Below, piece after piece: positions 17,065 through 26,738 of a DNA stretch of 64,000 nucleotides (the stretch's first letter is position 1; the number at the start of each line of letters is the position of its first letter). This DNA is from Brevibacillus_H sp041920465 (lineage in GTDB: Bacteria; Bacillota; Bacilli; Brevibacillales; Brevibacillaceae), in the NCBI GenBank assembly GCA_041920465.1, contig JBHGXW010000039.1, positions 8,836-72,835 of the forward strand, written 5' to 3'. Position numbers and translations under genes: made by a program. A model generated the notes under the pieces. It was not told the DNA's origin. It did no database searches and saw only the letters and a list, made by a program, of their open reading frames with translations.

Positions 17065-18078
17065 ATGAAAGCTGCCGTTGTAAATCAGTTTAAGGAAAAG
17101 TTGGAGATCAAACAGGTAAACATTCCAACACTTGACTATGGGGAAATTTTGGTCCAGATAAAAGCATGTGGCGTATGTCATACGGATTTACATGCTGCCC
17201 ATGGTGATTGGCCGGTCAAGCCAAAATTGCCTTTGATCCCTGGTCATGAAGGGGTAGGGATTGTGGTGGAAGTAGCAGAAGGAGTTAAAAACATCAAAGT
17301 TGGTGACCGTGTAGGAATTCCTTGGCTCTATTCGGCGTGCGGAGAGTGCGAATATTGCTTAACCGGCTGGGAAACGCTCTGTAAAAATCAATTAAATGCC
17401 GGATATTCTGTAGATGGAGGCTACGCGGAATATTGCAAGGCTCCGGCAGCATATGTGGCCAAGATCCCTGATAATCTAGGCTTTGAAGAAGTAGCTCCCA
17501 TATTCTGCGCAGGGGTAACCACTTATAAAGCTTTAAAGGTATCGGATACGAAGCCAGGGGATTGGGTTGCAATTTATGGTATCGGCGGACTGGGTCATGT
17601 GGCTGTGCAGTATGCCAAAGCGATGGGCTTAAATGTTGTTGCTGTTGATTTACAGCCTGAAAAATTGGAATTGGCTTCCCGATTAGGTGCTGATTTGACG
17701 GTCAATGCGATGGATACTGATCCGGTAGAATTTATTGAGGATAAGGTTGGCGGGGTTCATGCTTCAATCAGCGTCGCTGTTACCAAAAAAGCCTTTGAAC
17801 AAGCGTATCGTTCTGTACGTCGTGGTGGTACTTGCGTAGTTGTAGGCCTGCCTTCGGGAGAGATCCCTCTGCCAATCTTTGATACGGTTCTCAATGGAGT
17901 GAAAGTAAAGGGTTCAATCGTAGGAACAAGAAAAGACTTACAAGAGGCGTTACAATTTGCTGCTGAAGGAAAAGTAAAGGTAATTTACGAGACTTATCAA
18001 TTAGATGAGATTAATGAAGTCTTTGATAAAATGGAGAAAGGTCAAATTAATGGCCGTATCGTATTAAAGATCAACTAG
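17065..18078 (+). CDS. adhP: Zinc-dependent alcohol dehydrogenase
   Basis: A 337-residue medium-chain dehydrogenase that interconverts primary alcohols and aldehydes with NAD. The catalytic zinc ligands C38 and H61 (CGVCHTD, GHEGVG) and the later FCAGVT cysteine are present, as are the four structural-zinc cysteines 92, 95, 98 and 106. The Rossmann motif is YGIGGLGHVAVQYAKA near residue 171. Length and composition fit the AdhT/AdhP type of Bacillales. ATG 17065 has AAAGGAGAGG 6 bases upstream. It is first in an operon with an aldehyde dehydrogenase, 12 bases apart, so alcohol is oxidised to aldehyde and on to acid. Transcription is from a sigma-54 promoter with a cre site. Confidence 0.93.
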   Translation: MKAAVVNQFKEKLEIKQVNIPTLDYGEILVQIKACGVCHTDLHAAHGDWPVKPKLPLIPGHEGVGIVVEVAEGVKNIKVGDRVGIPWLYSACGECEYCLTGWETLCKNQLNAGYSVDGGYAEYCKAPAAYVAKIPDNLGFEEVAPIFCAGVTTYKALKVSDTKPGDWVAIYGIGGLGHVAVQYAKAMGLNVVAVDLQPEKLELASRLGADLTVNAMDTDPVEFIEDKVGGVHASISVAVTKKAFEQAYRSVRRGGTCVVVGLPSGEIPLPIFDTVLNGVKVKGSIVGTRKDLQEALQFAAEGKVKVIYETYQLDEINEVFDKMEKGQINGRIVLKIN

Positions 18079-18090
18079 GGGGGAGTTACC

Positions 18091-19611
18091 ATGATTTACG
18101 CACAACCGGGACAACCTGGGTCGAAGGTAACTTTTAAAAAACGTTATGATAACTTCATTGGAGGGAAATGGGTTGCTCCTGTAAAAGGAGAGTATTTTGA
18201 AAATATTACTCCTGTCACGGGTAAAGCTTTTTGTGAAGTTGCTCGTTCCACTTCCGAAGATATTGAGTTGGCGCTTGACGCAGCACATGCAGCAAAGGAA
18301 GCATGGGGACGTACTTCTGTAACAGCCCGCGCTTCCATTCTCAATAAGATTGCTGACCGCATGGAAGCCAATTTGGAGATGATAGCCGTTGCGGAAACTT
18401 GGGATAATGGAAAACCTGTCCGTGAAACCCTTGCAGCGGACATTCCCTTAGCAATCGATCATTTCCGTTATTTTGCCGGTTGCATTCGAGCTCAAGAAGG
18501 AACTCTTGGTGAACTGGATGGAGATACCGTTTCTTATCACTTCCATGAGCCATTAGGTGTCGTGGGTCAAATAATTCCTTGGAATTTCCCCATTTTAATG
18601 GCTGCATGGAAGCTTGCTCCCGCCCTTGCTGCCGGAAACTGCGTAGTGCTCAAACCAGCCGAACAGACACCTGCTTCTATTATGGTCTTGATGGAGCTAA
18701 TCCAAGATTTGCTTCCTCCAGGCGTCCTTAATGTCGTGAACGGTTTTGGTTTGGAAGCTGGGAAACCGCTCGCAAGCAGCAACCGCATTTCCAAAATTGC
18801 GTTCACCGGTGAAACAACAACAGGACGTTTAATCATGCAATATGCATCCCACAATCTCATACCGGTAACATTGGAATTGGGAGGAAAGTCCCCGAACATT
18901 TTCTTCGAAGATGTTTGCCGCAAGGACGATAAGTTCTTTAATAAAGCGGTTGAAGGTTTCGTCTTGTTTGCCCTAAATCAAGGAGAAGTATGCACATGTC
19001 CGTCACGTGCGTTAATTCAGGAATCCATTTATGATCAATTTATGGAACGAGCATTAAAACGCGTCACAAGCATTAAACAGGGCAATCCACTCGATACGGA
19101 AACAATGATCGGAGCACAGGCTTCCTCTGAACAGGTAGACAAAATCCTAACCTATATGAACATCGGACTGCAGGAAGGCGCCCAATGTCTGATTGGCGGG
19201 GGAAGAACAACTCTTGAAGGAGACTTGAAGGATGGGTACTATGTTCAACCTACTGTTTTCAAGGGACATAATAAAATGCGCATCTTTCAGGAAGAGATTT
19301 TTGGTCCAGTTGTATCTGTCACCACATTCGAGGATCAGGAAGAAGCATTAGCTATTGCTAATGATACGCTGTATGGACTTGGAGCCGGTGTATGGACACG
19401 TGACATAAATGTGGCTTACCGAATGGGTCGAGGAATTGAGGCTGGTCGCGTATGGACAAACTGCTACCATGCTTATCCTGCTCATGCAGCCTTTGGTGGC
19501 TATAAGGTTTCCGGGATTGGCCGAGAAACCCATAAAATGATGCTGTCCCACTATCAACAAACGAAGAATCTCCTCGTTAGCTACAGTCCGGATGCGTTAG
19601 GTTTCTTCTAA
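18091..19611 (+). CDS. NAD-dependent aldehyde dehydrogenase (AldB/ExaC type)
   Basis: A 506-residue aldehyde dehydrogenase oxidising aldehydes such as acetaldehyde to acids. Signatures: IIPWNFPILMAAWKLAPALA, coenzyme-site KPAEQTP, FTGETTTGR, the general-base glutamate in LELGGKSPNIFF, and the catalytic cysteine in NQGEVCTCPSR; the C-terminal FGGYKVSGIGRE is also typical. The CTC pair after the catalytic Cys is shared with the AldB/ExaC acetaldehyde subgroup. It lies 12 bases after the alcohol dehydrogenase with GGGGGGAG before its ATG. The intergenic gap to the convergent cheW gene is only 20 bases and shows no terminator. Confidence 0.93.
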   Translation: MIYAQPGQPGSKVTFKKRYDNFIGGKWVAPVKGEYFENITPVTGKAFCEVARSTSEDIELALDAAHAAKEAWGRTSVTARASILNKIADRMEANLEMIAVAETWDNGKPVRETLAADIPLAIDHFRYFAGCIRAQEGTLGELDGDTVSYHFHEPLGVVGQIIPWNFPILMAAWKLAPALAAGNCVVLKPAEQTPASIMVLMELIQDLLPPGVLNVVNGFGLEAGKPLASSNRISKIAFTGETTTGRLIMQYASHNLIPVTLELGGKSPNIFFEDVCRKDDKFFNKAVEGFVLFALNQGEVCTCPSRALIQESIYDQFMERALKRVTSIKQGNPLDTETMIGAQASSEQVDKILTYMNIGLQEGAQCLIGGGRTTLEGDLKDGYYVQPTVFKGHNKMRIFQEEIFGPVVSVTTFEDQEEALAIANDTLYGLGAGVWTRDINVAYRMGRGIEAGRVWTNCYHAYPAHAAFGGYKVSGIGRETHKMMLSHYQQTKNLLVSYSPDALGFF

Positions 19612-19631
19612 AGATTTCAATGTAAGCAATC

Positions 19632-20078
19632 TCATGCTAAGGAAATCTCCCCAATCACATTTTTAATCAGATAGGGGACATCCAGAAGAATAATCATTCT
19701 TTCATCCAGTTTCGCGATACCATAGATGAAACCGGAATGAAAGATAGAGGGCTTCTGAATGGTTGAACTGGGGATATCAATAATATCGGTTGCTTCGTCA
19801 ACAACGAATCCAATCACCTGATTGTCAACATTGACAATGATGAAGCGAGTAGAGTCTGTCATTTCAACAGGTGTTCCACAAAGCGCTTTCCTAAGATCGA
19901 CAATCGGGACGACGCTGCCGCGAAGATCTATCACACCAACCAAATTAGGGTTTTGCCTCGGGACTGAAGTAATATTCTGCGCCCTTTCAATGGATACAAC
20001 ATCTACAACAGAAATCGAATATTCTTCGCGATCAATACGGAAAATTACTTCTTTTTGGCTTGAAACTGCTTTGTTCAT
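19632..20078 (-). CDS. cheW: CheW-like chemotaxis coupling protein
   Basis: A 148-residue single-domain CheW protein that links chemoreceptors to the CheA kinase. The characteristic stretches are VIFRIDREEYSISVVDVVSI, PNLVGVIDLRGSVVPIVDLR and VIGFVVDEATDIIDIP. Start ATG 20078 has AGGGAGAG about 5 bases upstream; an in-frame extension to 20105 is unsupported. It stands alone, away from other chemotaxis genes, as an orphan. It may couple a specific receptor elsewhere. Confidence 0.9.
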   Translation of the reverse strand: MNKAVSSQKEVIFRIDREEYSISVVDVVSIERAQNITSVPRQNPNLVGVIDLRGSVVPIVDLRKALCGTPVEMTDSTRFIIVNVDNQVIGFVVDEATDIIDIPSSTIQKPSIFHSGFIYGIAKLDERMIILLDVPYLIKNVIGEISLA

Positions 20079-20234
20079 ATGACTCTCCCTATTTCCTAAA
20101 GTCACTGCGGATCGTTATGAAATTAATAGTATCAAGAATTACAAAATTTAACTAGAGCTCGATACGGGATTGTCATGTATTTTTTTCAACAACTTTTTCA
20201 ACAAATTTTTTGGTTCTTCGTGCATTTATTTGGT

Positions 20235-20270
20235 AAAAGGAGAAACGTATCAGATGCGTTTCTCCTTTTT
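20235..20270. terminator. Intrinsic terminator after the SNF2/small-ORF transcript
   Basis: A perfect 13-bp stem (AAAAGGAGAAACG with CGTTTCTCCTTTT) with an internal loop of 9 bases. It follows the leftward 46-codon gene that ends at 20284. The stronger T tract is on the plus strand, so it may work in both directions. Confidence 0.75.
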
Positions 20271-20283
20271 TGCGGGTATCCCT

Positions 20284-20424
20284 TTATTCAGAGTCCTTTT
20301 GATCCTTTGAAAAGGCTTTCCGCAGTTCTTCGTACAACCTCCGCCATGCTTCCGGGAGATCGAAATGATCAAGCTTATCATCCGATGGCCGTATATGTTG
20401 TTCTTGTACTTCTTCCCTCATCAT
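20284..20424 (-). CDS. Small charged protein co-translated with the SNF2 gene
   Basis: ATG 20424 opens 7 bases beyond the stop of the SNF2 gene, in the same frame, with TAGGTGG as a near ribosome-binding site. It encodes 46 residues, highly charged and helical (PEAWRRLYEELRKAFSKDQ), and is followed by a terminator. It belongs to the same transcript as the SNF2/SWIM pair and could be a small accessory subunit. No family is recognised. Confidence 0.5.
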   Translation of the reverse strand: MMREEVQEQHIRPSDDKLDHFDLPEAWRRLYEELRKAFSKDQKDSE

Positions 20425-20430
20425 TTCCAC

Positions 20431-23268
20431 CTACCGTTTCTCATCCAGCCATTCACGACGAAGCATAAACAGGTTTCGCAATTCAGCGGTAGACAGCTCC
20501 GTGATCCAGTTCTCGCCACTGCCGACAATTTTTTGACTTAAGCTCAGTTTATTCTCCATCATTTTATCGATTCGTTCTTCAATTGTTCCCAGCGAAATAA
20601 ACTTATAGACCTGCACATTCCGCTGCTGCCCAATCCGATAGGCGCGATCCGTTGCCTGATTCTCCACAGCCGGGTTCCACCATCGATCAATGTGAAAAAC
20701 ATGGTTCGCCTCTGTTAAATTTAAGCCGGTACCGCCAGAGCGCAAAGACAAGATAAAGATTCCCGGTCGCAGATGATCGGGGAGGGACGTATCTTGAAAT
20801 TGGGCGATCATCTTATCCCGTTTTTCCTTCGGAGTAGAACCGTTTAAAAAGAGAACAGGTCCATGCCCCTCCTTTTGCAGAACCCGCTGCAGCAAGTTTC
20901 CCATCTCAATGAACTGTGTAAAGATAAGGCAGCGTTCACCCTTACTGCGGATTTCATCAACGAGTTCAATCAAACGCATCACCTTGTGAGATTGCTGTTT
21001 TTCATCAGGAGCAGCCACTTTTTTTAACAGGAGGCCGGGATGATCACACAGTTGTTTCAGCCGATTCAGCGTTGTTAAAATCAGGCCCCGACGTTCCATT
21101 GGAGAGGCTTGCTCAAGGAGGTCAAACATGTTTTGAATGATGGATTCATAGAGTGCTCCTTGTTCCAAAGTGAGCGGGACGTATTCTTTTGCTTCATTTT
21201 TTGCGGGCAAGTCTAACTGAATCTGCGGATCGGTTTTGACACGCCGCAGCAAAAAAGGTTGAACCAATCGTTGGACTTGCCTGACGAGATCCTCATCTTG
21301 ATCCCGCTCAATCGGGCGGACGAATCTCTCTGTAAACTCCCTGATACTTCCCAGGTATCCTGGATTCAAAAAATCGAAAATCGACCATAGTTCTGTTAAA
21401 CGGTTCTCGATTGGGGTTCCTGTCAGCGCGATCCGGTGACCTGCTTGCAATTTTCGGATTGACAAGGATTGTTTGGTATAAGCGTTTTTAATGTTTTGGG
21501 CTTCATCCAGACATATGGTATTCCAACGTACTGAAGAAAGCTCCTGCTCATCCAGATGGGAAAGGGAATAAGAGGTAATCACCAAGTCTGCACCTTGACT
21601 GGAAGCAAGAAATTCATCGCGTTTGCAACGGGCGGAACCATAATGGACAAATACCCTTAGGGAAGGAGCGAAACGCTCTAATTCCTTTTGCCAGTTACCA
21701 ATGACGGACGTGGGGCAAATCAAGAGAGAAGGAGAATCATAGGTTTCGTATTCTTTTACATGCAATAAATAGGTGATAAACTGAACGGTTTTGCCCAACC
21801 CCATGTCGTCAGCCAAGCAGGCTCCCAGTCCAAACTTGCGGAGGAAAAGCAGCCATGAGCTTCCTTGCAGTTGGTACTTGCGCAATGTTCCCCGAAAAGA
21901 AAGCGGTTGTTCCAGAACAGGAATTTTGATCTCCTGAATTTGCGTGAAAAAGTGCAGCAATCGCGGGTTTAACTCCACTTCGACTTGCAAAGGGAAGGAC
22001 GAATCCGGCACATCAGCCATCTTTTCCTCTTCAGCGGAAGCATGCAGTAGATGCATCCTCATCACATCACGCAGGGTAAGAGCATGTTTTCCCTTTGTTT
22101 TTTTCAAGTTCTCTTGGATTTGTGAAATCAATGCGGGAGTAAGTTGAATCCATTGGCCTTGGACCTTTACCAGATTTTGTTTTTGGTCCAAAAGCTGACG
22201 AAATTCCTCTTCGCTAAGTTCGAGCGGCCCCAGGGAGAGCTTCCACTCAAACTCCATCACTTGTGAAATGCCTAAAAAAGATTGTTTGCTCGATCCAACG
22301 GAAGATAAAACTTTTGCTTTCAGTTTTGGTTTCATACGTCTTGCCTGTTCCCACCAGGCAGGCAAAAAAACGTGGATTCCCGCTTGAATTAGCTGCATAC
22401 TGCCTTTCGTAAGAAAAGTCCAAGTCTGAGTAGTGGTAAACTCGGTAAGAAGTGGATGATCGCGATTTTCCGCAACTAACCACGGTAGGATTTGCTTACA
22501 CTTCTCTATATCGCGAACGAAACGATTTCGATAATCTTCCCAGGGAGCAGGGAGGTCAGCCAGAGCGACCTGCTCTGGCGACATGACAAGAAGGTGATCG
22601 GGTCTTTCCCTGTCTTGCAGCATGATGTTTAATTTCCAATTTCCAAATTGGTTCTCTGCTTCGACAAGCTGAAGGCAGGTGCGAAAAGGGGTGTCATCCT
22701 CTAACAATCCAATTGATTGCAGCCATTCCGTCTCTCCCATATGGTTAGACAATTCATTTCCCATGACATGCAGCGCCGGAAACTGTGACTGCACATGCTC
22801 CCATGCCAGCTTTACCCGATGATGGTTAGAGAGAGCTTCGTTCATCACGTGCGAGAGCCAGCGGTTCGTGTAAGGGGGCATGTTATCAGGGGAATGGGCA
22901 AGCTTCCAGCCGATTAGCCCATTTTTCCAGTCTTGAAAAGAGGGAATAAAATCGCCGGAAACCAAAGCATGTTGAATCGCGTTGGCCGTTTCACGATATT
23001 CTTCAAGTTCATTAGAAAAGATGAATGAAACGTGTTGGAGCCATTGGGGGTTCGTAAAAAATGAGAGAGCCTCAAGTGGATGTAACCGAATTCCATTTTC
23101 CGTTTTCTCCAGAAACGTTCCGTAAAAAGAAGCTTCATCCCATGCGAAAAGAAGAGAAGCCAGCACCTCAGCATCTATTTTCTCCCCGGTTTGAGAAGTA
23201 CCTTTCAGCAAGAAATAGCCATCTGTTACTATTTCTCCCGAGATCAATACGCTTTCCGTAATACTCAT
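20431..23268 (-). CDS. ywqA: SNF2-family helicase (YwqA-like)
   Basis: A 945-residue Swi2/Snf2 ATPase. The N-terminal half is the bacterial SNF2-associated region. The ATPase core has Walker A LADDMGLGKTVQF, CLDEAQNIKN as Walker B, ALTGTPIENRLTELWSIFDF, and FLLRRVKTD. The second RecA lobe carries SLRSGGTGLNLTEAN and DRWWNPAVENQATDRAYRIG with the arginine fingers. Such proteins translocate on duplex DNA and act in repair or transcription. It overlaps the SWIM gene by ATGA, exactly as in the ywqB-ywqA pair of B. subtilis, so the start ATG 23268 is firm; an in-frame extension is inside the upstream gene. Confidence 0.92.
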   Translation of the reverse strand: MSITESVLISGEIVTDGYFLLKGTSQTGEKIDAEVLASLLFAWDEASFYGTFLEKTENGIRLHPLEALSFFTNPQWLQHVSFIFSNELEEYRETANAIQHALVSGDFIPSFQDWKNGLIGWKLAHSPDNMPPYTNRWLSHVMNEALSNHHRVKLAWEHVQSQFPALHVMGNELSNHMGETEWLQSIGLLEDDTPFRTCLQLVEAENQFGNWKLNIMLQDRERPDHLLVMSPEQVALADLPAPWEDYRNRFVRDIEKCKQILPWLVAENRDHPLLTEFTTTQTWTFLTKGSMQLIQAGIHVFLPAWWEQARRMKPKLKAKVLSSVGSSKQSFLGISQVMEFEWKLSLGPLELSEEEFRQLLDQKQNLVKVQGQWIQLTPALISQIQENLKKTKGKHALTLRDVMRMHLLHASAEEEKMADVPDSSFPLQVEVELNPRLLHFFTQIQEIKIPVLEQPLSFRGTLRKYQLQGSSWLLFLRKFGLGACLADDMGLGKTVQFITYLLHVKEYETYDSPSLLICPTSVIGNWQKELERFAPSLRVFVHYGSARCKRDEFLASSQGADLVITSYSLSHLDEQELSSVRWNTICLDEAQNIKNAYTKQSLSIRKLQAGHRIALTGTPIENRLTELWSIFDFLNPGYLGSIREFTERFVRPIERDQDEDLVRQVQRLVQPFLLRRVKTDPQIQLDLPAKNEAKEYVPLTLEQGALYESIIQNMFDLLEQASPMERRGLILTTLNRLKQLCDHPGLLLKKVAAPDEKQQSHKVMRLIELVDEIRSKGERCLIFTQFIEMGNLLQRVLQKEGHGPVLFLNGSTPKEKRDKMIAQFQDTSLPDHLRPGIFILSLRSGGTGLNLTEANHVFHIDRWWNPAVENQATDRAYRIGQQRNVQVYKFISLGTIEERIDKMMENKLSLSQKIVGSGENWITELSTAELRNLFMLRREWLDEKR

Positions 23269-24869
23269 GAATGTACATTTCCTCTCCTTAACTCTTCTTG
23301 GAAAGCCCGCAGACGGTAATGCTTGGCAGATAGTTGATGAATAAACCGTTCCCAAACTTCTTCCTGGTTCGCTTGGTTGTAACAAGATCGTATTTTTTTT
23401 AAAAGTTTCACTGCTTCCAGGTAGGCTGCACGGTTCCGTTCGCCAATCAAACGGTTCACTTCCCGAACATAAAAAGGGAGGAGCAGCGTTGGATTTTCGG
23501 CATCAATCACTTTGATAGACAGGCTGCTGATTTCTGAACTGCGGACCTGAAAGGACATTTGCAGATCCAGCCATTGTTTATACTGCTTTTGTTCGAATAG
23601 AAAAGTGGCGTAATCATGAAAGCTTCCAGGCAAGAACTTCTTGAGCATGGGTCCACATTCTTCAGTCCGTCCAACTTGAGCCATTGCATGCTGCCAAATA
23701 CCAATGGCCAGCCGATAATCGGAGGGCTCGGCTTTTCCGATCAGTCTCTCCAGCCAATCCATCCAGTCTAAGAAGCGGTTCCATTCGTTGTGACGCGCGA
23801 ATGCTTTCAGATACATCAGATAAAAAGGGAGAGTAAGCTCTTCATGTTGACTCCATACGTTAAGTGCTTCTGCATCCTTTCCGTTCATCACAGAAAAGTG
23901 CGCCTTAAGTATTCGGTATTTTTCTTTTATAGAGGGGGATAAGCCTGGTTCATTGATGAGCTGTTCCAGTTCGGTTACTTCCGCTTCTATCCATGAAGGC
24001 TCCTGCAATAAGTCCCGCCAAAGCAGCTGATATGCTTGAATCCAATAGATCGAAGAAGAGTCACAGTATTTTAGCTCTTTTACTCTGACAAGAGTTTCTT
24101 CCAGATAAGGACGACATAGTTCTTTAAGAGGAGCCACGTTCAAACAATAAAGGGTGTCTTCCAGCTGTTGTACAAGGTTGACCGCAGTTTGAGCCAGGTC
24201 AGGCAACCAGTAAGACGCATGATTTTTCTTTACATAATCTTGCAGGATTAAAAGGTGAAAGAGATTGGCGTGGATCGTAAACAGTTGAGCGAGCTCTTCT
24301 GGCCACGAAAAGGTGATTCCCAACGCTTGCTTGTAGCTGTTGTACAGCTCACTCGACGCACGGTTGATTTCCATGGCAGAGAAAAGATTTCGCGACCGAT
24401 TCTCCAAGAAGCGCCACCAATCATTCACACTGCCGGTCTCTGCAACCCTAGCTCCGGGTAAGGTTGCCGGTTTGCGGAGTGGCGCAATCAATTGCTTCTT
24501 AACAGCAGGATAAAGCATGGAAGGAGAAAAGCTGGATGTCCTGGGCTGTTGAGCCGCCTGTAAAAAATTCCTGGGATTATCAAACACACAATACATTTGA
24601 AAAAATGTGGCGGCGATATGTTTGCAAAAATGGGCATAGAGGCAGGTGCAGGTGCTGTTTGGAAAAGCCTCCAGATCAATCGAAACCTGATACACCCATG
24701 TTCCCTGTACATTACTCGTAAGTAGCGTACCTTCATGAACCTGGGTATTGTAAACCCGGCCTTCCGAAAAATAGTGATACCCGCGTTCAATCAACATTTC
24801 CTTCATGTTAATGAGGATTTGCTCACCGACTTGCATGACTTGTTCCCGCGTTAACTCCCGCTGCAGCAT
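23265..24869 (-). CDS. ywqB: SWIM zinc-finger protein (YwqB-like)
   Basis: A 534-residue protein with an N-terminal SWIM zinc finger (CTCLYAHFCKH, the CxCx6CxH pattern, near residue 75) followed by a long helical region with TPR-like character. SWIM proteins bind DNA or proteins and commonly occur next to SNF2 helicases, as here, where the stop overlaps the helicase ATG. ATG 24869 has GGAGG 10 bases upstream. It heads a three-gene transcript: SWIM, SNF2 and a 46-residue protein. Its exact role is unknown; partnership with the helicase is inferred from coupling and from the same pair in B. subtilis. Confidence 0.88.
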   Translation of the reverse strand: MLQRELTREQVMQVGEQILINMKEMLIERGYHYFSEGRVYNTQVHEGTLLTSNVQGTWVYQVSIDLEAFPNSTCTCLYAHFCKHIAATFFQMYCVFDNPRNFLQAAQQPRTSSFSPSMLYPAVKKQLIAPLRKPATLPGARVAETGSVNDWWRFLENRSRNLFSAMEINRASSELYNSYKQALGITFSWPEELAQLFTIHANLFHLLILQDYVKKNHASYWLPDLAQTAVNLVQQLEDTLYCLNVAPLKELCRPYLEETLVRVKELKYCDSSSIYWIQAYQLLWRDLLQEPSWIEAEVTELEQLINEPGLSPSIKEKYRILKAHFSVMNGKDAEALNVWSQHEELTLPFYLMYLKAFARHNEWNRFLDWMDWLERLIGKAEPSDYRLAIGIWQHAMAQVGRTEECGPMLKKFLPGSFHDYATFLFEQKQYKQWLDLQMSFQVRSSEISSLSIKVIDAENPTLLLPFYVREVNRLIGERNRAAYLEAVKLLKKIRSCYNQANQEEVWERFIHQLSAKHYRLRAFQEELRRGNVHS

Positions 24870-25053
24870 GTCGTCTGTTCCTCCGTCCGAAGAGTTATCT
24901 TTTCATTATATCGGAAAAATGCGGAAGAAAAAAATTAAATGCCAAAAAGGATACTTCAAAAAAGGATGCTTCGCTTTTTCTTCCGAAAATATCAGAATTT
25001 GCTGATTATACAGACAAAAATCCGTATAATAATAGCAAAGGGAGGGGTAAAAC

Positions 25054-26622
25054 GTGAACGAAATTCAACGAGCTAGGAGAAACACACTAGGAGATGTTCT
25101 TAGGAGAAGTTGTAAGCGTTTTCCGCACAAAATGGCGCTGCGTTTCGAGAACGAGGAATTTACATACGAACAGCTTGATAGGATCGTAAACCAGGCCGCG
25201 CAAGCCATCTTGTCAAAAGGCTTGCAAAAAGGGGAAAGGGCGGCGGTGCTTTCGCGAAATTCCATGGATTTTGCCATTCTAACCTTTGCCTTGGCCAAGA
25301 TTGGGGTGATCATGGTTCCAATCAATTACATGCTGAATCCGGACGATGTAGCGTTTATCCTTAGCCATGCGGAAGTTAGTGCTTGCTTCGTTTCACCTGA
25401 ATTTTTGCCGGCAGCGGACCAGGCTATCCTGAAAACAGGCAGCACACCTCGTTTATTGTCAATCATCTCACGACCAGCGGTAAGGGATCGCGAGTGGGTG
25501 CCCTTTAGAGAAATGATCGCAGGTTCTGCTCCGGCTGAACCGGAAACAGATCTTGCCGATGATGAGGTCGTGCAAATTTTGTATACGAGCGGAACGGAAG
25601 CAAAACCTAAAGGGGTAATGCTGACTCATAAAAATCTCATCTCCGAATATGTCAGTACCATTGTCGATGGCGGAATGACCGAAGACGATGTTGCCGTTCA
25701 TGCCTTGCCGCTGTTTCACTGTGCACAGCTTCACTGCTTCCTTGGGCCTTACATCTATCTAGGCGGAAGCGGCATTATTCTGGAACAGGCAGCACCTGGC
25801 ATTATGCTTGAAACAGTGGAAAAGTTCCGGGCCACCCAATTGTTCTGCCCTCCGACCGTCTGGATCGCGCTGCTCCGATCTCCGGAGTTTTCCACTCGTG
25901 ATCTGTCTTCCTTAAAGAAATGTTACTACGGAGCAGCAATTATGCCGGTTGAAATTTTAAAGGAATTAAACCAACGTCTGCCCAATGCCCAGTTCTATAA
26001 TTTCTACGGCCAGACGGAAGTGGCACCGCTGGCTACTGTTCTGAAACCACATGAGCAAATTCGGAAAGCAGGGTCTGCAGGAAAACCGTCACTAAACGTG
26101 GAGACCAGGATTGTGGATGACGATGGCAATGAAGTTCCGCCTGGCACCATTGGGGAAATTGTACACCGGACGAGTCATGCCATGCTGGGGTATTTCCGGG
26201 ATGAAGAGAAGACCCAGGCAGCTTTCCGCGGAGGGTGGTTCCACAGCGGAGACCTGGGAATCATGGATGAAGAAGGATACATCACGGTCGTGGATCGAAA
26301 AAAAGATATGATTAAATCAGGGGGAGAAAATGTAGCGAGCCGAGAAGTGGAAGAAACGATCTATCAGCATCCGAAAGTATCGGAGGTGGCTGTGATTGGC
26401 GTACCTCATCCATACTGGATCGAAGCCGTTACCGCCATCGTGGTGCCCAAGACTGGTGAAGCTCTATCTTCTGATGAGATCCTTGCATTTTGCCAGGAGC
26501 GGCTTTCTTCATTCAAAGTGCCCAAATACGTGGCCATTGCGGATAATTTGCCGAGGAATCCCAGTGGAAAAATCCTGAAGAGAGAACTTCGTATCCGTTA
26601 CGAATCATTAGCCAATCATTGA
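25054..26622 (+). CDS. Acyl-CoA synthetase (AMP-binding)
   Basis: A complete 522-residue ANL-family ligase: P-loop-like VQILYTSGTEAKPKGVMLTH (residues about 168-187), YNFYGQTEVAPLAT, GWFHSGDLGIMDEEGYITVV with DRKKDM, GGENVASREVEETI and the catalytic-lysine motif PRNPSGKILKREL. It resembles the partial gene at the window start closely enough that both may act on similar acids. GTG 25054 has GGGAGGGG 6 bases upstream. A TATAAT box is at 25025-25030, but no well-spaced -35 could be matched. A terminator follows. Chain-length or aromatic preference is not readable. Confidence 0.92.
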   Translation: MNEIQRARRNTLGDVLRRSCKRFPHKMALRFENEEFTYEQLDRIVNQAAQAILSKGLQKGERAAVLSRNSMDFAILTFALAKIGVIMVPINYMLNPDDVAFILSHAEVSACFVSPEFLPAADQAILKTGSTPRLLSIISRPAVRDREWVPFREMIAGSAPAEPETDLADDEVVQILYTSGTEAKPKGVMLTHKNLISEYVSTIVDGGMTEDDVAVHALPLFHCAQLHCFLGPYIYLGGSGIILEQAAPGIMLETVEKFRATQLFCPPTVWIALLRSPEFSTRDLSSLKKCYYGAAIMPVEILKELNQRLPNAQFYNFYGQTEVAPLATVLKPHEQIRKAGSAGKPSLNVETRIVDDDGNEVPPGTIGEIVHRTSHAMLGYFRDEEKTQAAFRGGWFHSGDLGIMDEEGYITVVDRKKDMIKSGGENVASREVEETIYQHPKVSEVAVIGVPHPYWIEAVTAIVVPKTGEALSSDEILAFCQERLSSFKVPKYVAIADNLPRNPSGKILKRELRIRYESLANH

Positions 26623-26629
26623 AGGCAAT

Positions 26630-26663
26630 AACCGTTTCTGCATGTTGCAGAGGCGGTTTTTTT
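26630..26663 (+). terminator. Intrinsic terminator
   Basis: Arms AACCG..CTGCA and TGCAG..CGGTT, then seven T's, directly after the acyl-CoA ligase stop. Confidence 0.88.
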
Positions 26664-26679
26664 ACTGTAACGTTTGTCT

Positions 26680-26709
26680 GTAATAACAAAACCTGATTTT
26701 GGCAATACT
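26680..26709 (+). promoter_or_regulatory. Candidate sigma-G promoter of the germination operon
   Basis: GTAATA, a 17-base spacer and CAATACT resemble the forespore sigma-G -35 and -10 elements (consensus TGAATA and CATACTA). It is 30 bases upstream of gerA, as expected for receptor operons expressed in the forespore. Confidence 0.4.
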
Positions 26710-26738
26710 GAAATGAAAAGTATGACAAGGGGATTGTT

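Noticed and set aside
24999..25030. TTGCTG and TATAAT as a promoter for the acyl-CoA ligase at 25054
   Set aside because: The -10 is perfect but the spacing is 20 bases, too long for sigma-A; only the -10 is mentioned.
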